Source: Cyanophora paradoxa (lineage: Eukaryota; Glaucocystophyceae; Cyanophorales; Cyanophoraceae). Taken from it: DNA of 64,000 nucleotides. The notes beneath the pieces are model-generated. The model was not told the DNA's origin. It did no database searches and saw nothing but the letters and a program-made list of their open reading frames with translations. How positions within the stretch are numbered: position 1 is the first letter of the stretch; the number at the start of each line of letters is the position of its first letter. The position numbers and the translations under genes were made by a program. The stretch is taken from positions 22,346-86,345 of the forward strand of contig QPMI01000081.1 in assembly GCA_004431415.1 (NCBI GenBank), read 5' to 3'. Shown in pieces: positions 57,601 to 64,000 of the stretch.

Positions 57601-60600
57601 TTCAAGCGCTCGCAGGTGCGTGCCGTGTCGGCGGCACGCGGCACCGCTACCCTGCGCGCAATATTCAATGGCTGACTTTATAGTTTGCGGCGCTGCAGGA
57701 AATATTCGCGCCCGACCCAGTCAACGCCAGGCGGCTGGCGGAAGTTCGCATGCACTTGTTCGGTCCCGAACAGGTGTGCGGCTTCATTTTCGCATCCAAA
57801 TGAATATCCGAAGCAGACCGGGTGACCATGTGCAGGTTGCCGAGTACCTGGAGCAGTACGTCCGCCTGCACGGCAGCGAGACCGGCTGCGGGTGGACTGC
57901 GCAGGACTACCAGCGCCACATCGCCGCCACGCCGGGCGTCTCCCAGCTCGTCGAGAACCCTTTCACGCTGAGGCGAGCTCGCGGCCGGCTCCTGCCGGTT
58001 TCGCCCGCGGCCGCGGCCGGGCTCTCGTCTTTTGATTCCGATCCGCAGCCTCGTGGCGCGCTTGCTGCCCGCTGTCGTTGAAGAGCGCGAGCGGTTCGGC
58101 CACCCGCGCCACCGCACTTGTCCATTCTCGCCACTGACTGACGAGGACCGTGGCCAAAAGCGGCAAAGGCGGTCAGGCCGCGGATCTGTTGACATCGGTC
58201 GAACTCTACCGGCGCTTTGTCGACGATTGGCTTCGGTCGCAGTGGACGAAGAAGATCAGCAGCTCCGCCGGCGGGGCCCGATCCCGGCCCGACGCAGCCG
58301 GTGCGAATCCGCGTGCGCGTATCCGTGCACCCCGCCCCCCTCCTCCATCGCTGACGGAGCTTGGCAGCGAGTTGGGAATCGGAAGATTTCGTCGAATGGG
58401 CCAAGGATCTGTGCCGTGAGCTCGCCGTCAACATGTACCGGGCGCGCCCCGCCCCGACACCGCTTAAGCATCCAGTGGCTGACTGCTTTCGCAGGCGGGC
58501 ATCTCAGAAGTGGTGTACGGCGCCCCGAGGAGGGCGCCGCGTCGCGGAGAGCAGGCGCCCGCGGCCGTCGCTGCTCCGCCCACGGGGCACGTCGGTCGCT
58601 GCGTGGAGCTGATCGAGGGCAGCAAGGACAGCCTGGACAAGTTCGTGGCGGACTCGTGCGGGCTGCTCGTGCTGTCGCGCGGCGCCGGCGACGGCGACGG
58701 AACGAAGCACGTCCGCTTCCTTCACAAGGCGCGCCTTTCGAAGCTCCCCCGTCTCTCTCTCTCTCTCTGTCTCTCTTCGCCGGCCCTTACGTCCAAGGCA
58801 GACACTGATGGAGTTCTTCGTTGTCGATGACGATTACAGCGCGTTCGTGAGGGTGCGATCGATGGCTCGAATATCTGAAATTCCAAGAGTTGAGAGCGAT
58901 CGCGAGTAACGGGACCGTGCAGGCGCTGCGCGCGACTTCTGGCCTTGTAGAGCTGGATATCTCGAGCTCCTTCCGCGCATCGCGCCGTGGATCGCTGTCC
59001 GTGTCCTCGGGCGCCGACGCCAGGGAAGCAGACTCGGCTGCGGACGACCTTCTTAGCGTGAAGTGCGGGCTGCGCGGGCGCGGCGCGCTCCGCCGCGCCG
59101 CATGCACGTCTGAAAGTCTCCTCCAGGCTTCTGACCTCCGAGCCCAAGATCCTTCACTTCTTGGCCGAGCAGTGTGCCGCGGACTTAGAATTTCGCCAGG
59201 CACGCGCCGTGCGCGCCACGTCTGTACGTGGCGTTAACTGACGGTGGGCGGGCGGGCGCAGCGGCTGCTGCGGCTGGTCGAGGCGAGCCGCACGGACGGA
59301 TCCGTCGTCGCGGCCGCCAACGCGCTGACCATCTTGAACTATGGTGCGCTTGGGCGAACTGCGCAGCAGGACGTGCGGGAGCCAACGCGCGCGCATACGC
59401 AGCGGGCCAGAGCTTCGCTGGCTGCGATTTGCGCGGGATTCGCGTGCCTGGGGCTGGTCTGCAGCGGGTGGAGGCGGCGGGGGCAGATCTGCGCGGGGCG
59501 GACCTCACCGGTTGCAACCTGGACCGGGCGAATCTCGCCGGCACGGACTTGCGCGGGACAACGTTGAGCGGCTGCGACGTCGCCGCGAACCCCGCGCTGC
59601 TGGGACACGAGGGGGACGTCGTCTCAGTGGCCATCACAGCCGTGCGCACCAAGTGTTGTACACGCCCCCTTAAGATACTAGAGCGAGTGGGCGTGCAGTG
59701 GCCGGGCGCTAGAGAGCACCAGGCGGAGCGCAGCGGGCAGACCAAATACTTGGGCTAAACTCTAGATGAGATCAAATCTAATGCCGACTGCAACTATAAG
59801 CAGCTCGAAGACTGCAGCTATTTGCTAGGCTAATAAGTGGCCATCGCCGCCGTGCGCACCGCTTCGCGATCGCCCTCTTGCTCTGTGTCGCACTGATCAT
59901 GAAGCGCTGCAGGATGGCCGGCGGGCCGTCTCCTGCGGCGGGGACCGGGCGCTGAGGGTCTGGGACCTGGAGCTCGGGTCCGAGGTGGCGCGTCTCCCGC
60001 AGAGCAAAGCCGAAGAGAAGTGGGAAGTGAGCCCGTTCTCCGCAGTCGCTGTCACCGCGGTGAGTGCGCGGCCGCCTTGTGTTTAATTTCCATCGCGGTT
60101 GGATGCGGCGCTGACTTGGCGGGGCAGGACGGCGCGCTCGCCGTGTCTGGCAGTTGGGACATGACGGTTCGGGCGTGGGACCTCCGGAGCAACGCAGAGA
60201 TCCACCGGCTGCTCGGCCACGAAGGCCCCATAAACTGCGTCGCCGTCACGCCGGTTCGCTGCACCGTGTGTACGGATTGACGATCGGCCGTGTCGGTTGT
60301 GCTAACAAAGAAGCGTATTCGCCCCAGAACGGTGGCTTCGCTCTGACGGGGAGCGACGACGAGACCGTGCGACTGTGGGACCTGGCGACAGGGATCGAGA
60401 AGCAGCGCCTGCGAGGGCACGAGGACAAAGTCACTTCCGTGGCCATCACTGCGGTGCGCGAACGATGCTTGCGTAATTTATAAATGCGCATCGATTGATG
60501 CTGATATGAGTCTGGCGCACGGGGTTCGCGATCGAAGGACGGCAAGTTCGCTGTGACCGGAAGCGAGGACCAGACAGTCAGGGTGTGGGATCTTGAGCAG

Positions 60601-63012
60601 GGGAAGGAGACGCTGAGCCTGCGAGGCCACACCCGCGGCATCACTTCCGTTTCCGTTACAGCGGTGAATTCTTTGAGGGGGGGCTCTGATTACACTATTG
60701 CAAATTTCTGATCCACTCATTTGCTCTTGGCATTCAGGACGGGACGCGCGCCGCGTCCGGCAGCCGTGACAAAACGCTGCGCGTCTGGGACTTGAAGAAG
60801 GGCTCTGAGCTAATGATTTTGAAGGGTCACGAGGGCGCCGTCCTTTCCGTGTCGATCACCGCTGTGCGCGACTTCGTGACGCTGCTTTCCCTTTAATTCG
60901 CTGCTCGAGCTCTTCCTGATTCCTCGACGCGCACGTGCAGGACGGCAGGCGCTGCGTGTCGGGCAGCGCGGACCGCACGGTGCGCTGGTGGGACGTGGAC
61001 AAGGGCGGCGAGCTGCGGCAGCTGCAGGGGCACGAGGAGCGGGTCCTCTCCGTCGCAGTGACTCCGGTGGGCCGCGCCCAAGCTTAAGCTTCAGCTGCAG
61101 GCGGACATGTACACCGGTACCGCGCTAACTCGCGAGGTGCTTTACTTCGCAGGATGGGCGGAGGGCTGTCTCGGGAGGGTACGACAGGGCCGTCCTAATG
61201 TGGGACCTGGACGCATGCGGCGGAGCCGGCGGCGAACCCCTCCGGGCGCCCGGCCACGACGACTGCGTCAACGCCGTAGCCCTCGCGCAGGCGAGCAAGT
61301 CGGGCGCGATCGCTCCATCTACTTCGTGTCACGCCTTTGAGCTTGCACGCAGGACGGGAGGCGGGCCGTCTCCGGCGGGAGGGACAGGGCGCTCTGCGTG
61401 TGGGACGTGGAACGCGGCTCCCAGCTCCTTCGCCTGAAGGGCCACGACGACTGGGTCTTCTCCGTCGCCCTCACGGTGGTGCGGGGGACGGCGGCGACGG
61501 ATGGGACCGGCTAGCTAACTCTCCGCATCGCTCACGCACGCTCTCAGGATGGCAGGCGCGCCGTGTCTGGCGGGCGAGACAAGGCCGTCCGGCTGTGGGA
61601 CCTAGAGACTGGCGCCGAACTTCTCACTCTTAAAGGGCACGAGCACTGGATCGATGCCGTTGCCGTAACGGACGTGCGCGCTTCGCGACCGCCGCGGCCG
61701 GCGCCGCACCGCTGGCGCCGCAAGGCAAGCGGCGAAGCTCACACGAAATCGATGGCAGGATGGCAAGCGCGCCGTCTCGGGCAGCAGGGACAAATCGATT
61801 CGGATCTGGGATCTGGAGCGCGGGCTCGAGCTGCGGTCTCTTCTCGGGCACGAGAGCACCGTCAACTCGGTAGCCATCGCGAGGGTCAGTCGGCTTGATT
61901 CGAATCCGGCCGCGGGATCCGGCCGTGCCGCTTGCGCTGTTTGCCAATTAATATTTCGGCTCGCGCGCGCGCACGCAGGACGGGAGGCGGTGCGTGTCCG
62001 GGAGCTGGGACAGGACCGTGGCTCTCTGGGACCTGGAGAAGGGCGCCCGGCTGCTCTGCCTCCAAGGACACACGCGCGGCGTCAAATCCGTGGCGATATC
62101 CGCGGTGCGCAAGACGTTGCGCAGGCTGCGGATCGAAGCCGCTGACAAAGGATCAGGATGGGAGGCTGGCCGTGTCCGGAAGCATCGACAAGACCGTGCG
62201 CGTGTGGGATCTGGAGAGGGGCGCCGAGCTGCACACCCTGGAAGGGCACGGCGAGACCGTCTTTGCCGTCGCGTTGACTGCGGTGCGCGCTCCATGTTGA
62301 CTGTGTCTGACAATAGATCTCTGCGCTCCTCGCGCGCCCTCTCACTGAAAAAGAAAATGCACGCACGCGTCTCCGCAGGACGGGAAGAAAATCATCTCCG
62401 GCAGCCGGGACAGGACCGTGCGCGTCTGGGACTCGGAGACGGGTGCCGAGCTCAACGTGCTGAGAGGCCACGACGCACCTGTTGTCGCGCTGGGCGTCAC
62501 GCCGGTGTGTTTAATATGGCTGGACAGATCTAGAGCCGATACGCATCTGAGCGCGTCTCTTATTTCGATGCAGGACGGGCGGCGCGCGGTGTCTGGGAGC
62601 TGGGACAAAACTCTACGAGTGCACGACTTCGAAGCCCCGCCCAGCGATGCGCCAGCGCCGGCCTCGCGCGCGCCGCACGGGGCCATCTGCCCGCGCCGGA
62701 TGGCCCACACCGAAGCCATCCGCTTCGAGGCGACTGGGGCCAAGGCGCGCGCCCCGCCTTCGATTTCGAATTCGCCCGCCCGAGTGCAAGCTCTGACGCG
62801 TACGATGACGCCGCCCCTTGCGCACGCAGTTCGACTCGACGACGTCTCTGTCGCCGCTGCTGGCGGTCTTGCTGAGGCAGCTCGGCGCGACGTCGGTGGA
62901 GACATGTACATCGGAGGCGACCATAGCAGCGGGGTCGGCGGCGCCTGTCTGTAGCCAGATACGAACGTACGACTGGTGCTCTTGGCGAGAGTCTCGAACT
63001 CGAAGCTCGTGA
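54611..63012 (+). CDS. NLR-like protein: NACHT, pentapeptide and 14 WD40 repeats
   Basis: A STAND-class NTPase of about 40 exons. The start at 54611 (MVLGFLRRGRARGAKHGHGE) is tentative. The N-terminal region to about 56900 is Ala/Leu-rich and helical, ARM-like. The NACHT domain follows: Walker A GDPGSSKST at 57169-57195, Walker B LVLLLDAYDELDAD at 57472-57515, sensor WASAAVITCRSTYV near 57550-57590, then WTAQDYQRHIAATPGVSQLV ending LVENPFTLR, a family hallmark. Next are a helical region (VRFLHKTLMEFFVV) and pentapeptide repeats at 59470-59580 (ADLRGADLTGCNLDRANLAG). From 59913 there are 14 WD40 repeats, one per exon, each starting DGRRAVSGSxDxTVRVWDLE or a variant and ending near SVAITA; 14 suits two seven-bladed propellers. 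The C-terminus, after a likely intron at 62782-62829, ends at TGA 63012. Such proteins act as ligand-triggered oligomerising switches, often in immunity or self-recognition; the ligand is unknown. A +1 frame break near 56770 is probably a sequencing error. Confidence 0.85.
59913..62700 (+). repeat. One-repeat-per-exon WD40 array
   Basis: Exons: 59913-60059, 60128-60253, 60328-60453, 60538-60663, 60738-60863, 60941-61066, 61153-61290, 61353-61478, 61548-61673, 61759-61884, 61979-62104, 62157-62282, 62379-62504, then one from 62574. Eleven are exactly 126 nt (42 codons) and all introns are phase 0, so exons can be gained or lost without shifting the frame. Most introns are GTGCGC...GCAG; the one after 61290 starts GCGAGC. 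Confidence 0.93.
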
Positions 63013-63915
63013 GATCGATTATCATAGTATAAATTTTTTGTTGTGATTCAATGATTGTACATGTGCGTCTAGCGCTGTGTGCTTAACTGTGATGTATCTC
63101 TCATAAATTCGAGTCATACGTATACGTATACTTTTCGTGCACATGAGTAATCCCGAAGCCCCCGCAGTGCTGGTGTCTAGAGACTGTGGCCGGTAATTCA
63201 CCAAAAACCAAAATTCAGAATTTCGAAATTACTGAAGTGGAGCAGTATACGTACCGGCCGCGGGAGTGTGAATGAAAAGTTGACCGGTACCAGTACTAGT
63301 AATGTGATTGTGTTTCATGGAATGAAAAAAAGAATCTATTCATCTCAGAGTCTATTAATCTCGAAACTCGATCACTGCTGAGCTGATCACTGATCGTGAG
63401 TCATGAATTGAATCGATGATCATGATCAGAAGTGGCATTGGAGGGGCCGGCCCAGTGACTTTATGCTTGTGCGCAAGAACGCCCTTCGGTCCGAGCCTCG
63501 GAGCCTGTTAGCTGCTCAAAGAGCGGCTCGAATTCCGAAGTTCGAAGGCGTGCTTGACATCGCAGCTGTTCGAGGCCCGGAGCTAGGTCCGCAAGGCTAA
63601 CCAAGCAAGAAAGAAGGGCCGCCTGGCTTCCAGTCCCTACTACCGAGGCTTAGCTATCACGAGACGCAAAAACTACAGGCCTGGGCCTAGAAGCGCGGCT
63701 TTAGGTTGAGCTTGAGCTTCGTCGTAGCTATAGATTTAATTTAGCTATCCTGCAAGCTATCCTACGACCTAAGGCTTAGCTGAGAAACCAAGAATTATAA
63801 ATAGCTAGAGCGGTTTTTAATGCGCATGCGCTCGCAAAAAAAGTTGCTGCTCTCCCGCCTACGACCTAAGGCTTAGCTGAGAAGCCAAGACTAGGCTAGG
63901 CTTAGCTATAAATAG
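63013..63915. other. Intergenic, with dispersed and tandem repeats
   Basis: 3' flank of the NLR-like gene. It contains the second copy of the dispersed repeat (63157-63232) and a 97-bp-spaced duplication, CCTACGACCTAAGGCTTAGCTGAGAA at 63761 and 63858, before the end of the next gene. No gene is seen. Confidence 0.55.
63157..63232 (+). repeat. Dispersed 75-bp repeat, copy 2
   Basis: CCCCGCAGTGCTGGTGTCTAG...GGCCGGTAATTCACCAAAAACC, reverse complement of 38484-38560 with a few substitutions. It starts 145 bp after the stop codon of the NLR-like gene. Confidence 0.8.
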
Positions 63916-64000
63916 CTAGAGGCGGGGCTCGAAGGAGGCGACGAAGACGTCGCCGTCGGCGGAGAAGTCGGCGGGGCGCCAGTCCTCCCCCAGCAGCCAC
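63916..64000 (-). CDS. 3' end of a gene running off the window
   Basis: The last 28 codons of a minus-strand reading frame, ending in TAG at 63916-63918. The peptide reads WLLGEDWRPADFSADGDVFV followed by ASFEPRL. Codon use is GC-rich as in the neighbouring genes. The family cannot be recognised from this fragment. Confidence 0.55.
   Translation of the reverse strand, partial: WLLGEDWRPADFSADGDVFVASFEPRL

Overview
This is nuclear DNA of a GC-rich, intron-rich unicellular eukaryote, most likely an alga. Genes are cut into many short exons by introns with donors such as GTGCGC, GTACCC, GTCCGC and a minority of GC (GCGAGC) or apparent GA donors, mostly ending GCAG. There are no bacterial-style operons, ribosome binding sites, CRISPR arrays or rRNA genes. 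The lineage cannot be fixed from the sequence; a haptophyte, pelagophyte or a similar high-GC alga fits best.

Left third (1-24,050): two long plus-strand multi-exon genes of unknown function (715-5560 coiled coil and low complexity; 6346-12980 charged, coiled-coil rich), then a 6.8-kb array of 2.48-kb tandem repeats (13434-20271), then a 3,090-bp DNA transposon of CACTA type (20625-23714) with 43-bp terminal inverted repeats, a 3-bp GAT target duplication and dense AGCCTG subterminal repeats.

Middle (24,055-46,729): a compact run of host genes in strictly alternating orientation: an unknown 16-plus-exon protein (minus), a 3-hydroxyacyl-CoA dehydratase of very-long-chain fatty acid elongation (plus), a leucine-rich repeat protein (minus), a mitochondrial carrier (plus), an Mpv17/PMP22 family membrane protein (minus), a decaying gene with an in-frame stop and a foldback insertion (plus), and a large multi-pass membrane protein (minus). 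For four of these I placed every exon and the spliced lengths close exactly in frame (246, 342, 342 and 314 residues), so they are well supported.

Right third: a gag-only retroelement (47517-52846) with an intact 393-residue Gag-like protein carrying a CCHC zinc knuckle, bounded by nearly identical repeats in both inverted and direct orientation; then an 8.4-kb NLR-like gene (54611-63012) with a helical N-terminus, NACHT NTPase, pentapeptide repeats and 14 WD40 repeats, essentially one repeat per phase-0 exon; and the 3' end of one more minus-strand gene at the right edge.

The most unusual signal is spread over the genes: about ten introns in six genes hold a second, degenerate copy of the end of the preceding exon plus its 5' splice site, always downstream of the real one. 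With the GC and GA donors and the foldback insertion flanked by target-like duplications, this suggests an active process of intron growth or creation by local duplication. The tandem array also shows that one repeat copy is systematically one base short in C/G runs, a likely consensus error that should caution readers of frameshifts elsewhere in the window.
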